A stretch of DNA of 64,000 nt from Helichrysum umbraculigerum (GCA_949592205.1 CATIUR010000003.1:153764759-153828758), one strand, 5' to 3'; shown: positions 1 through 11,812, counted from the first letter of the stretch. Numbers and translations: made by a program. Notes: generated from the letters alone by a model not told the origin.

Positions 1-588
1 ATAATATGCTCGCACAGTCACACGTGCATACATTTATCCTAATGTTGATGCTCTAACTCATTTTTCGGAGATGAATATTACATTAGTTTATACTACGTAC
101 GTATGTGTATATTAGTATCTTTCTATTTGAACTTATTAGTAGAATACCTATAAACTTGCAAGGTACTTTTACATAGAGTACTAACTTGCTTATAAGAGTT
201 GGGAGTAAAAAGATGTGGGTAAATTTGATAGAAACGAAAAGAAAAAAAAAATACTATAATATGCAAACTTGAGATGGTATAATATAAATTATTGAAGGAA
301 GCAAAAAACTAGAATCAAGAAAAGGAAAATGGGATTGAACTATTGAAGTGTGTGTCTCACGTGACAAAACGTGTAATGAGATGGAAACTGAAGACCTGAA
401 AAATCCCCATGGTGTTGCATATGCCGCACGTGCTTACATGTGTTTACTTTTCATGCATGTGGGATTTATGGAAATATGGAAAAATATATATATACTCACC
501 CACCAGATTTCTGTCAGTACACCACGCTCCAACAATTGTACGTACCATTCTAAATTTATTATCACTAATTTTTTCACTAATTATATTA
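1..588. other. AT-rich intergenic DNA, no feature recognised
   Basis: No open reading frame with a recognisable family, no terminal inverted repeats and no RNA gene were seen here. The sequence is AT-rich and ends in the target-site duplication of the adjacent MULE at 589-598. Confidence 0.6.
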
Positions 589-598
589 TATAGCTTAT

Positions 599-1415
599 GG
601 ATAGGGTTCAAATGAGAATAGAAATTTGTGTGAGAATGAGGGAACCAATGATATCAAGCCATGTGTACAAAGAGAATGTTCCACATGTACAAAACTCATT
701 TACCCCCAACATCAATTATCTCACAAACGACAAATCGAAAAATTATGAAAATTGCACCATTAAATTCGTCGTTTTCTCCTCTTCGATTTGCCGTCACTCA
801 AGACATACTTTCGAAAGTTTTTTTTTCATTTTTTTGGTGGGTTTCACATTTACTAACACGTGTGTTAAAGTGTTGCGTTTAGGGTTTAGGGTTTAGGGGT
901 TAGGGTTTAGGGTTTGAGGTTTGGGGTTTCTCCCCGAAACCCCAAACCTCAAACCCTAAACCCCAAACCCTAAACGCTTTACAAAACGCTAAACCCTAAA
1001 TCTTTCTAAACCCTAAACCTTGAACCCCTTCTAAACCCTAAACCCTTATAAACCCTAAACCATAAACCCTACTAAACCCTAAACCTAACCCTAAACCCTA
1101 ACCTTAACCACAAATTAAATGTACAACTAATCACTAACACATGTGTTACTAATTTGTGAAACCCACCAAAAAATGAGGAAAAAAAAAGTTGTCAAAAGTA
1201 TGCCTTGAGGGACGGCAAATCGAAGAGGAGAAAACGCTGAATTTTATGGTGCAATTTTCATGATTTTTCAACTTACCGTTTGTGAGATATTTAATTTTTA
1301 AAAATGTGGAGGAGAGAGAATAAAGTGTGGAGGAGAGAATAAAGTGACACATGGTAGAAATCTGTTGGTCCCCTCATTCTCACTCAAAATTGGTGTACTC
1401 ATTTGAACCTTACTC
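599..1415. mobile_element. Non-autonomous MULE with a core of telomere-like repeats (copy 1)
   Basis: An 817-bp element flanked by a perfect 10-bp target-site duplication, TATAGCTTAT (589-598 and 1416-1425). The ends are inverted repeats built around AGGTTCAAATGAG or AGGGTTCAAATGAG, and the inverted similarity runs on inward for roughly 270 bp on each side, including a shared GTGAAACCCACC block. The core (877-1109) is made of plant telomere-type TTTAGGG units, first in one orientation and then in the other, with a hairpin at the switch (912-952). The 9-10 bp duplication and long inverted ends are typical of Mutator-like elements. No transposase is encoded. The short reading frames inside are by-products of the repeats. 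A second copy lies inverted at 42758-43598. Confidence 0.8.
877..1109. repeat. Interstitial telomere-like (TTTAGGG)n tract with orientation switch
   Basis: Units of TTTAGGG and one-base variants run on the + strand to about 925, then the complementary CCCTAAA units continue to about 1109. The two halves meet in a GC-rich hairpin at 912-952. The tract is the core of the MULE at 599-1415, so it was probably moved by transposition rather than left by a chromosome end fusion. Confidence 0.9.
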
Positions 1416-1425
1416 TATAGCTTAT

Positions 1426-2036
1426 ATATTATTGAATATTGTAATTTAACTAGTGTGTTTGATAGTGATAATTACAAAGCTTAATACTAGTATTAGTTAG
1501 TGAGCCTCAATAAATGTCATACATGCATATTATATAATATTAGTATACAATATTAAATCGTAATGGGTAAAATTATAAGAAATCCTAGATGTGATTTGTT
1601 TGAAACCTACAATATGATTTTTTTTTTTTATTATTATTATTATATAATATATGAGATAAAAAGTTGATAGCTTCTCTTTCTAAAAGTTATAATCCACTTG
1701 CACAAAACTACATTGTGTGACATGAAATGTAATGTACTGATTCATTATCTAATTATAATTTTTATTGTTTTTCTTATAGTTAAAATCAAGCTTTATGAGT
1801 AGAAGAAAGTTATAATGATCATCAAATCCTAAGTTATAAATATCAAGCATTAATTAATTATCAGATAAATAATTAATAAAACTAATGTTACAAGATGAAT
1901 TGAAATAATAAGCAATGATATGATTATCAATAAACTGATCTTGTTTTTCTTTCTCAGAAAATACGGAAATCTCAATATATCTGTCTAATCTAATCTAATC
2001 TAATCTCTAATATAGGTATTTAAAAGAGGATAACTA
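1426..2036. other. AT-rich intergenic DNA with a short pentanucleotide repeat
   Basis: No gene is supported. A short run of TCTAA units lies around 1982-2012, just before the next MITE. Confidence 0.55.
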
Positions 2037-2045
2037 TTTGAGTAA

Positions 2046-2346
2046 GGGATAAGTACCTGGGAATGCACTCAACTTATCCCAAATGTCTATTGTGTGTACC
2101 TAACTTACGGGTGCCCTATTTAATGCACCCAACTTTCAAAAACGGTTATTGTGTGTACTTTGATGATGTGTCGTCCGTTTAAGATGCCACATGACATCCT
2201 TAGAAGATGACACGTCATCGACACGTCAGCAAAGTACACACAATAACCGTTTTTGAAAGTTAGGTGCATTAAATAGGGCATCCGTAAGTTGGGTACACAC
2301 AATAGACATTTGAGACAAGTTGAGTGCATTCCCATGTACTTATCCC
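2046..2346. mobile_element. Foldback MULE-type MITE (301 bp)
   Basis: The element is almost entirely an inverted repeat. A left arm of about 118 bp (from 2046) pairs with the right arm (to 2346) around a short loop. Ends begin GGGATAAGTAC. It is bounded by a perfect 9-bp target-site duplication, TTTGAGTAA (2037-2045 and 2347-2355), as expected for Mutator-like elements. It encodes nothing, and the apparent 71-residue frame on the minus strand is a shadow of the arms. Confidence 0.88.
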
Positions 2347-2355
2347 TTTGAGTAA

Positions 2356-3680
2356 ACCATATAAAAGCATAGGTTATACTTTTTTCTCATCAAATATCAA
2401 ATATACTTAAAATAACACATAAAATGATCGAACGGTTATATATTGTACGTATGCATTTAATTGTAAAAAAACTAAAAGATCGGATTAACAATTAAATAAC
2501 ATTAGGTGTGTTATTTAAATGTTAGTTTGAACCAATGTCGTGACCTGTCCTCGGTTCAATCGTTGCAGGCAAGCATGGAGCAATTTTTCAGGAATGTAAT
2601 GTGATCACAGAAGTTGCACACGTGCATCACCATTTTCTTGGTGAATAAAATATATCATCATTTGTTTTTTAATTAATTTAATCCCTTAAATTGAATCTAA
2701 ATCCAAATTTATCTATAATCAAATTCAGAATTGCTACTCATCACCTTACAATAAAGTTATTCACATACTGCAAAATCACTTTTTATAACGCCCAAGTTTG
2801 TAATACATTTTGATTTCTCTAATAGAAAACATCTACCTTAAAACTATATCCTGTCCTAGTGTCCTTGATCATTTTCTATCTACTGCTACTACTTAATTAG
2901 GACATGGGTACGATGGAGTAAATTATACGGAGTATGTTCAGATCGTAGTACATTAGCGGGCCGACCCAACCCAGTTTTGACCCGACACCCGACCCATTTG
3001 ACCCAATCTAAAAAATGATCTACTCAACCCGTGACCAATTTTGACCCAAACCTGTTTTGACACATGACCCAGCCCGACCCAAACCCACCCGTTTGCCACT
3101 TAAACTATCGATGTATTAAATCTCAATTGATCTTAGTTTCTCACACTCAAGGTACCAAGTATGCAGTGGATGGTACGTGTGTATGCGTCAACAATTAAGT
3201 CCATTAAATGTTAGAGATCGAGTTGTATAGCTAGATTATATGGCTTGTAATATAAAGTCGTATAAAATGATAAACTAGTGATGTAACAGTTCATAGAACT
3301 TGATAATTAATTGTATGTATAACGGATGCTCTGGTGTAAGAACCATGATGAACTTATACCCTATGATCGTTAACACATATTTACTAGTATTAATCACCTT
3401 AAAATGTGGATAAGAAAGAGGTTCCACCTCAACCCGAACCATATAAAATGATTTTAGAAAAATATGCATGTTTGAAGCTTTTAAATCAAAATCCAATCCG
3501 CTCGGTCCACCTATTTTATAATTAATTAATTAATGGAGTAATAAATTAAAGAAAGAATAGTTAATTAGTTTGATATTGAGATTTGTGGTTCAATTCTGAA
3601 CCAGCACAAGATGCAGTTTCCAATGAAATCGCATGCTCACCCCATCTGCATACTCCCACATCACGACAAAAACTAGTTTC
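2356..3680. other. Intergenic region upstream of the SOFL gene
   Basis: AT-rich, with no reading frame that resembles a protein family. At 2955-3090 there is a loose array of GACCC-containing words (GACCCAACCC, GACCCGACAC and similar). The 73-residue frame at 3275-3496 (minus) shows no recognisable feature and is not called. Confidence 0.5.
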
Positions 3681-3683
3681 GGA

Positions 3684-3689
3684 TATAAA
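3684..3689 (+). promoter_or_regulatory. Candidate TATA box of the SOFL gene
   Basis: TATAAA lies 138 bp upstream of the chosen ATG at 3822. It would place transcription start near 3715 and give a 5' leader of about 105 nt. This rests on position and match to consensus only. Confidence 0.45.
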
Positions 3690-3821
3690 CACCATCAGAT
3701 TCCACACATCTTTATTAATTTCTCCTATCCCATTTCCATTCCATTCAACATCTTAGCATATATCACAGCTCAAACTTCTTACTTATTCCCATTTATCCAA
3801 TCACATAAAAGAAAAAGAAAA

Positions 3822-4886
3822 ATGGAACAAGTTTTTGATTCAGAAGAATCAAGTAGTGGTTGTGAATCTGGTTGGACCTTATACTTACAACACTCCAATA
3901 TCATCCCTCATCATCATGATTTCTCATGTAAAACAACACATCAACAAATTGATCATGATGATGAAGAAGATGATAATGATAATGATGATGATGAAGATGA
4001 TGATATGTCTATGGTTTCAGATGCATCATCAGGTCCACCACAATTTCAAGAACATGATGAAGATGAATACTGCAACAATAACAGTAAAAATAACAATAAC
4101 AATGGTGTTTTCTCATGTGATCCTACATTAGTGTTGGGTTCTAGAAAAAGAAGAAAGATATTTAAGCAAACAAGTTTTCATAGTCATAGACACATAATGC
4201 AAGAATTGCCTGATTCTCTTGATGACACTGCTAGTTCTCCATTTTTCAGTTATTCCAATGTAAGTGTCTATTACTATGATTCGGCCGTTTTTAATTTGTG
4301 AGTTAATATTCATTTCAAACGTGTCATTTTTTGTGGATTTGATTCAAGTTCAAGTTTTATACACTAAAGTTGGTCATAGGAAGTGATCTCAATCATTAAA
4401 AATATGCCTACAATCATGTATCTTAAAGTTTCTGTAACAAAGCTACAATATTGGTTATGCACATGATTGCAAAAGAGTAGTTTGTATGGATTGATTGATC
4501 CATGATATTTGAATTAATCAATAGCAATATTAATAGTATTCTATGTTTGTAATGATGTTTTAATTTTTATTTTTCATCATTGTAGAAGGATCTGAAAGTG
4601 TGCAACAAACAAGCTTTATTGGAAGATGATGATGATAGTTTTAGTTATTCGCAGGGCCATTCCACAACCTATTTTGAGGTACTATATATAGTTATAAAAT
4701 GTGTTAACATTTTTTAATTTCATAGCATGTATATATCTACCAAGAATATTCTTGTTTATTCAAGGACTTTTTCCAAGATCACATTTTTATAGTTTTTCTT
4801 GTTGATTTCATTTTGATGTTTTACTTTTGAAATGTTACAAATTAAGCCTAACTACATGTGTACTTGACAATGAACAGATGGTTTGA
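3822..4886 (+). CDS. SOFL: SOB FIVE-LIKE (SOFL) family protein, three exons, 179 residues
   Basis: Exons 3822-4259, 4586-4678 and 4878-4886 splice in phase 0 with GT-AG borders (GTAAGT donor after exon 1) and give 179 residues ending in Met-Val-stop. The start is the ATG opening MEQVFDSEESSSGCESGWT; in-frame sequence upstream looks like leader. Near the N-terminus is SSGCESGWTLYL, and after an Asp/Glu-rich stretch comes SMVSDASSGPP. These are the two conserved short motifs of the SOFL family. A basic RKRRK cluster follows. SOFL proteins in Arabidopsis are linked to cytokinin level and response, but the biochemical activity is unknown. The gene stands alone, head to tail with the 3' end of the MRS2 gene on the other strand. 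The long acidic tract and asparagine run are low-complexity. Confidence 0.85.
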
Positions 4887-5617
4887 AGTGGATCCCATCG
4901 CAGGCTAACAGTAGAAGAAATGGGACTGGCTCATCAAAGCAAGTGGAACATTAGACTTAAAGAATAGAGGCATTTTTACAATTTTTAAATGCTTTTATTC
5001 CTTTTTTGTTAGTTAAGAGTAGTTTTATTAGTTCTTACAAAGTGGTGGCCAAGATCTTTTATATACACCACATCAGGTTTTTTGACAGAGTGTTTTGTAT
5101 GTTTGGTTATACATATATATAAAGGCACATCAAATTTTCCTTTTGATATGAAACGGGGCAATACACAAGTTTAAGATTCGAACTTGAAGCGCTTATACTA
5201 TAAACCCAAACCAGCAATATTAAGTCTCAACAGTCGTCAACAAACCCAAAGATTGTAAACTATTGACAGTCACTTGAAAGATACTCTGATAATTTAAGTA
5301 TGAAAACTACACAAAAATATTTTAAAGCACCATTTTGATGCTTGTTGCAGAAATTTGATATGCAACATGGTGCATTCTCCGTGTTTGGACAAAAACTGGA
5401 AGTAACATCAAGATAATCAAGTGAACAATTACATATTTTTCACTAGTTACTATATACAACCGTCATTGTGGTGCTACACACGTAGTCATACCCTGCCATT
5501 TCTCTGTTAAACGGGTCAGGTTGAGATGAATCAGATATGGGATGTTACAGAAAGAGGTGGAATCATATAAAAACTACCAAAAGTCAAAAACTTTGAAGTA
5601 AATGTGCCTTCAAGAAA
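4887..5617. other. Convergent 3' flanks of the SOFL and MRS2 genes
   Basis: The stretch contains the 3' untranslated regions of both converging genes. No additional gene or mobile element was recognised. Confidence 0.5.
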
Positions 5618-8395
5618 TCATTCTAGAAGCCTTTGGGTCTTGCACCAGGCTATGGCGACAACATATAGAAAGATGCTACCAGCGGTACAGCCACTAACGG
5701 TCCACATAAATTTACGCATACCAATTTCCTTTTCAGCTGGGGTGTCACCGTTGAAAAGGTCAATGTTGATGTTCATTCCAAATGCACCAACCACCACCAC
5801 AAATGCATTTATTATTAAACTCGCGGTTGATAACATGACGCCCATTTGCAGAAGATGGTTTTGCTTGTCGTCCAACATTATGTTAATGTAGTCTTCTGTG
5901 TCCTCCACATACTCACTCAGCTGGGCATGTAATCTTAGGATTAGAGGTCCAGAAATGGGCAATGTTTGGTATAGGTCAAAATGGGTAAGGTCAATCTGGA
6001 ACACCTTTTGTCCAAAAGTTTTATCCTTCTTATGATAATCATCTTAGTTTTGTATAAATTGATTTAAGAGGTTTTTATGCATTACCAACACACTTTGGAA
6101 GACTATTGACCCATTTGACCCACTGCGTTTCAACCTATTTTTTATTTTTTTTATTCTTAAATTACTCTTTTAATGTAGCACGTTAAGAAGCATACCGTCG
6201 ATAGTTTATTCAGTGTACCATCAATCTGAACAAAATAAGCCTCCAACAGCATTTCAAGTTCCTCAACGTCACGGTGTTTATTGCGAGTCATACGGCTTTC
6301 TCTTCCAACAATATTAGATCCAAAATACCGTTCCTGTTGGCTAGTCACTCTTTTAAAATCACGTTCATGTGTGTTCTCACCGTCTTCAGTAGGAACTCTA
6401 GTATAATGCATAAGCATATGACCATAATTCCCAAATCAAAACAGAAACTACAAAAAACAGTGTGTCAAACAAGATTCACACCTATCATCCTTTTCTGACT
6501 GAATAACTTGTTCATCCACATCATCTTGTTCATTTACAGATGTTGTAGAATCATTTTCAAGTTGTTGCAACATTTTTTCAGTCAGATACATTTCAGCCAT
6601 ATCTTCATCGTCGTCAAGCAAGTGCTCTAATTCGTCCCTAACCTAATTCAATCTAAACAATATGGGTTTTGATATACTTTAAGACCGATATGCAGTTCAA
6701 AGTGTTTTAGATCGCATAAAAAAACCACAAACCTTTTGAACACGTCCTGAAATAGCAACCAACCTACTTTTAATTTGTCGAACACGTTCTAAATTCAGGG
6801 TACTAATTTTTGTAGTCAACTTATCCAAAGCCGGATGTGCTTCTTTCTCCAATGTACTTGCCTAGTTAAAAGTTAACATGTAAACCAGGATTGCAGAAAC
6901 TGTATTGTTACATGATCAATTAAGGTGCGTTTAGTTACGTAAAACTCCACCAGCTATCCATATGTTCTTTTTAGAAAATTGAAAAATTATAAAACATGTT
7001 CAAGTTGTGGTTTTCAGGAGAAGTTTACTAAGAAAACAGAATATATGATGATGGTTACCTACATTTTCTATTCTGGAAAATTAAAACTCTATCCCTTACA
7101 TTTGAACGCGTTTTGTTAATTTCCTTTATTTTTCAAGAAACAAAAAAACTCTAGAAGAATGGAAAATAAAAAATGAAGATAGTTTTTTGTAACTAAATGC
7201 GCCCTAAGTACTCCAATAAAATAATTTAGGAGGTTGTACGCATATTAGATAGACTTTGACCCATATTTAACCCCTTCGACACATTTGACCCGTTTGAGGA
7301 AAACTACAACGCAAATCGAACCATACATAATTAAATGGAGAAAGTTGCCAATGACATAACAATATATAAGGATAAAACTGTTACCTCTTTGTCCAAGGAA
7401 CTGCAAGCTGCCTCTATGCAGGTCTCAAGTGCAATGAACTCGAACGGGTTCAGTTTCAATCCATTTTGGCTACCAAGAGAATGTATTTCGTCGGTTTTAA
7501 CCTCTTCACTTTTCTCAAAACTTGTCGTGGATACACTTGGAGAGCTAACTCCCTTTGATTGCCGGTCTCCTAAATCATACAAATTCTCCCAGTCTGTATC
7601 GTCAGAATGTGTGGTTCCCCCCTGTTACACAAACATTTTAACTAACTCCAAATAATTGTAAATAAAGCTCGTAAACAGTTTCCACATACTTATATCAGCA
7701 TGAAACTTGATTTATAGCTACCTTAGACTTTAACTACAAATGCATGTCTAACAATACAAATAATGCTATTATGAATATTACTACATTAATCATGCAAAGT
7801 ATTAGCATACATTAAATCAAATAAACGTACATTTCGTAAATTCAACAAACGAAAAAACTTATTTCGTTCATCACGACACTAATCACAACATCATTGCAAC
7901 CTGCATAACAATGTTTATGTCATAAATTAATTACATAGAATTTACATGAATAACCTGAGATGCAGCCGAGTGATGATGACGCATTATCCGCCGTTGCAGT
8001 TCATTGACAAACGAATCAACAAACGGATCTTTCGAATTAATCATAAGCACCTCATGTGCTGTTATGATAGCCTTAATATGTTCCAAATTTATAACAATAG
8101 CTCGTTCTCTACCAAGAACGGTAGATGGATACGATAAAATGGGATCGAGTATACGTAAATCACGTGCCGGTAATCCTGTCCGGCGCATGACCGCGTGTTT
8201 CTCGGCCTCAACCAATTGACTTTGACCGGCGGAATCAAGGAGGAGCCATTGTCTGATCCCGGCAGATTTTTTTCTAGCTCCGCCAACGACGTTGTGGAGA
8301 GGGGTGGCGGCTCGTGTTGGAAGGATTCCATCTTCTGCAGGAGATGAAGCGACGGTGGTGGTGGGTTTCAACGGTGGTTGACGACGGGCCTTCAT
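5618..8395 (-). CDS. MRS2: MRS2/MGT-type CorA magnesium transporter, six exons, 490 residues
   Basis: Exons from the 5' end are 8395-7955, 7621-7385, 6861-6733, 6642-6482, 6397-6196 and 5920-5618. All junctions have GT-AG borders and matching phase, giving 490 residues. The ATG at 8395 is the first in frame; a stop lies at 8485-8483. Conserved features in order: LPARDLRILDP and STVLGRERAIVINLEHIKAI in exon 1, the ALETCIEAACSSLDKE helix in exon 2, KISTLNLERVR in exon 3, EELEMLLEAYF in exon 5, then YVEDTEDYINI. The last exon has the first membrane helix ending in the signature GMN, a short loop and a second helix. The family conducts Mg2+ as a homo-pentamer in plastid, mitochondrial or vacuolar membranes. 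The exon 1 wording resembles the MRS2-3/MGT4 branch; that assignment is from memory. Confidence 0.93.
6924..7204. mobile_element. MITE (PIF/Harbinger-like) inside an MRS2 intron
   Basis: A 281-bp element with imperfect terminal inverted repeats: the start GGTGCGTTTAGTTAC pairs with the end GTAACTAAATGCGCCC. It is flanked by TAA trinucleotides (6921-6923 and 7205-7207), as expected for PIF/Harbinger-type insertion. It lies between MRS2 exons 2 and 3 and leaves the splice sites untouched. No coding capacity. Confidence 0.65.
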
Positions 8396-8511
8396 TGACG
8401 TCGTTAAAGGTGATGGTTTGAAATGTATTTTGACAGGGTCTTGTTTTTTGTTTTTGTGTGAATCTCGTTGTTTGTCCTTCAACTATGTAATAACTAAATT
8501 TAAGTCCCTTA

Positions 8512-8858
8512 GAGCCTTCCCAACAGTGGTTAAACCACTTCCCAATTAGTTGTGCCACATCAGCGCCACATCAGCTTTTCACCAACCGATTCAAAACTGA
8601 TTCGTATCTACCAACAGTTTAACCACTTCCAAACCACTTTATTTTTATTTTTGTTATTTAATATAAAACAAACACAGAAAAAATAATTAAAACACACTGG
8701 GGGCCCACTTTTTCAACTGATTACAAAAGTGATTGAATCAGTTAACCGGTTGAAACCACTTCTCATCTAAAACTGATTTGGAAGTGGTTAGGGTTGGCAC
8801 CCCTCTAATCAACCACTTGGTAACCGGTTGGCCAAACCGATTACCGTTGGGAATGGTC
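8512..8858. mobile_element. MITE (PIF/Harbinger-like) just upstream of the MRS2 start
   Basis: A 347-bp element. The left end GAGCCTTCCCAACAGT matches the reverse complement of the right end, GACCATTCCCAACGGT, at 13 of 16 positions. TTA trinucleotides flank it (8509-8511 and 8859-8861). It is rich in AACCACTT and AACCGGTT subrepeats. Its near edge is 117 bp from the MRS2 start codon, so it sits in the promoter or 5' leader. Confidence 0.78.
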
Positions 8859-8861
8859 TTA

Positions 8862-9102
8862 TATTCAAATTTTTATTTATGTTAAACTTAAGATGTAATC
8901 ATGTGGAACTTAGTTTTGTGATATTATATGTTAAGCTTTACACCATAAAATGTACCATACAATTTGATGGTGTATGTTTAAAAATAGGTGATGTACAAAT
9001 CGCTTTTACGATTTACTTTTTAAGTTATCAACTTCACGTGACATTCAACATTTTTTTTTCTTTAAAAACAAGTTGCATGTGTGTATATAAGAGGTCCATA
9101 TA
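8862..9102. other. AT-rich spacer
   Basis: Nothing recognisable. The AT-rich sequence separates the MITE from the poly(T) end of the LINE fragment. Confidence 0.5.
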
Positions 9103-11045
9103 TTTTTTTTTACAAGTGGTAATTGTATTTTCTTGCATTTTGGGAGCTAGTAGCAAGCTCCTACATAGCCCCACGAATACAATACACAGTCACAGACTGC
9201 AAAATAAAAGTAAAAACCTAACATCCGGATCTTAACTGCGAGGGAACTAAAAAAGATGAAAAAAATATGAGAGGACAGGAAAAAATCCCCGAGCCTAGGG
9301 ATCGTGCCACCGATTTTTACCTTATATCGTTTTTGATAGCTCCCCAAACAGATCCAGATTTTATTATCACCCCCTAAGAAATACAAAATAGCAGAACCCA
9401 TATTACCACCCCTTAAAAATACAAAAATAGCAGAACCCATACTATCTTAACAAAATTGCAGCAGCACCCGTACTATCTTCCACTTTGATTAGCACCATGC
9501 ACAATCAGATTGAAGTCAGTGGTCTCATATTACTCCGAGACTTTTAACCCACCATGCAAGTAGCATGATGCGAAAGAACTGAAGTAATTTGTCAATCCAA
9601 CTTGAATTCACGCCAGCTTTTCCACAATAAATCCTTTCTTCCTGATCGGTTTTTTACCCAGAAAAAAGAGAGGCATTGTACCTCCTCTTTTAAACGCAGC
9701 CATGAGGGTGTAATGCCTTTAAAGCAAGCATCATTCCTAGCCTTCCAAATACACCAGCATGCAGAGAAAATGATTGCTTGAATGGTTGAGCTCTTCCTAC
9801 TGTTTTCTTTCTCCTTTATGCTAAGAAGATCACGAACGGAGAAAGCGAAGATGAGAGTAATTTTGCACCAAGAACTTATAAAACTCCATAACAAATTAAC
9901 ATATTCACATGATATTAAAAGGTGAGAGATTGTTTCATCAAATTGATTGCAAAGTGGATAAAGAGTAGAGTTAACCTGAATGTTTCTTCATTCCAAAGCA
10001 ACTTTTGTAGGAAGACGATCCATGTCCGCCCTCCACAAGAATAGGTTTACCTTACCTGGAACCCACTTATTCCATTGAAAGTGAAAATTAGTGTTACATG
10101 AGGATGACTTAATGATTAAGTTTCTGACCGATGCCACCGAGAACACCCCTGTTGGATCGCCCTTCCAAACCCAGGAACCGTTTACTTTGCCCATAATTTG
10201 TGATACATCCAGATTGCAAGTCGATAATTCCTTTTGCACCTTACTTATATTAACCCATGTACTCGAGAGGTGCTTCCTAACCGGTATCAGTGATGAGCAA
10301 GAATTGTTCATATGAATTGCTTTAATCGCTTAGCTCCACACTTTATTTGTTTCTTGATGAAATAGCCACCACCACTTTAACAGAAGGCTGATATTAAGTT
10401 GTTATAGTGAGCCGATACCAAGACCACCCGCTTCCTTTGGTGCAATTACCCTTGACCAACCCACCCGATTTACTTTTGAATTATTTTCTGACCCTCCCCA
10501 TAAGAATTTTCTTCTTATTTTTTCTAGACTCTCGATGACTTGAGCTGGGGCTTTAAATACCGAAAAATAATAGACTGGGAGACTATCAAGGACGACTTTA
10601 ATAAGGACAATTCTACCAGCCATTGAAAGGGTCTTAGCTTTCCAAGAGGACAACCTACTTTTAAAAACATCTATTATTTCTGTCCAGCATTTACCTCTAT
10701 TCATAATCGCGCCCATTTTCAACCTAAGGTATTCAAAAGGCAATTTTCCTACCCTACAACCAATTTGGTCAGTCACTGTTTTGACCATTACATTGTCCAC
10801 ATTAATTCCAAAAATGTTACTTTTGGTCGTGTTAATTTCCAACCCCGACACCAACGCAAAGCATCTCATAATTCTCATGATGTTCTGTACATTTGTACCC
10901 GACTATTCCCCTAACACGATTAGGTCATCAGCAAACATGAAGTGAGTGATGATAGGTCCCTGATTTGGTAGTCTAATTCCCCTTAATATGCCTTTCATTA
11001 ATAATTGCCCCACTAGCTTAGTGGTTAAGCCCTTTGTTGATCAAA
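9103..11045 (-). pseudogene. Decayed L1-clade LINE, 3' half (RT tail, zf-RVT, C-terminal region)
   Basis: Reading on the minus strand there is the reverse-transcriptase catalytic motif FADDL (near 10930), then SWKAKTLSMAGR and RRKFLWGG (10402-10878), both typical of plant LINE reverse transcriptases. These are followed by a zf-RVT-like segment with WVWKGDPTGVFSVASVR and NLFLWRADMDRLPTK (9988-10311), and a final segment with CWCIWKARND (9592-9894). Stops and frame changes separate the pieces, including a stop just after the FADD motif. The 5' end of the element is missing: similarity starts around 11045, in mid RT. The poly(T) at 9103-9111 is read as the poly(A) tail of the minus-strand element, and 9240-9330 resembles the 3' end of the short LINE copy at 41973. 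Target-site duplications were not found. Confidence 0.75.
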
Positions 11046-11812
11046 ATGGTGTCCCATGTTTAAGTCTAGATTCCTGTCTCTTTCTTCCTTTATTTTTTTC
11101 CCACTGCCCCTTCCATTTACCTTTTCTTTCTACGAAAATTAATTTTACATATTATTAACTATAAAATAATTGTAGTGTATGCTATATTACTTACTAAGCA
11201 TCATACTTTAAGAGGTAAATATTTTCTTTTCATTTTTCTTCATAATTAAAATGGATAGCATAAATCTACAAACTTCATAGTTAGATAGCGAAGAGTAACA
11301 CACACAAAATAACAAGTATGTTAATTTAAGAATGCTAATTATATAAGTCTTTACTAAGTATAAGCTCATAGTCAAATAAGTTAGTTTGGTACTTTAGTTT
11401 AGTTGTGAGACTACTAAACTAAAGAAAAACCTCAAATTGAAGAACCCGGTATGATAGAAAGTTTTAAAGTTCATCCCCGTTTAAATTATTTTCTGGTACC
11501 GCCCCTGAAAACATGTATATAATGCTTCAAGCAAGAGTAAAAACAAAAGCAACTTTGAAATTGTAAGGAAAGAAAATTTATAAAAGGAAGAAATTAAAAA
11601 ACACCCTTAATCCAGTAACAATACCAATTGGGTCAGCGATCCAAAACTCAAATTCATCTTTAACTTGGGCCTTCTCTACTATTAATTATTAAACCCTAAC
11701 AAATCTTTTTGCACCCAATAGAAGATTTTATCAGGGTGCGCTTGATTTGCTTAAAAGAATTACTATGGGTATGAGATTGATAGTAAAATGGAATGAGAAT
11801 GCTTTGCCTTAC
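11046..11812. other. AT-rich intergenic DNA ending at the Tat insertion site
   Basis: No gene recognised. From about 11737 the sequence begins with a GGTGCGCTTGATTTGC end that weakly mirrors sequence on the far side of the Tat element (to about 41592). This suggests that Tat landed inside an older MITE. Confidence 0.45.

Noticed and set aside
597..896. Short coding frames in the telomere-repeat MULE (also 661-882, 1149-1352, 43310-43585)
   Set aside because: They lie in inverted arms and simple repeats of a non-coding element, and appear in both copies only because the DNA is repeated.
2120..2335. 71-residue frame on the minus strand
   Set aside because: It lies fully inside a foldback MITE, and the frame is a by-product of the arms.
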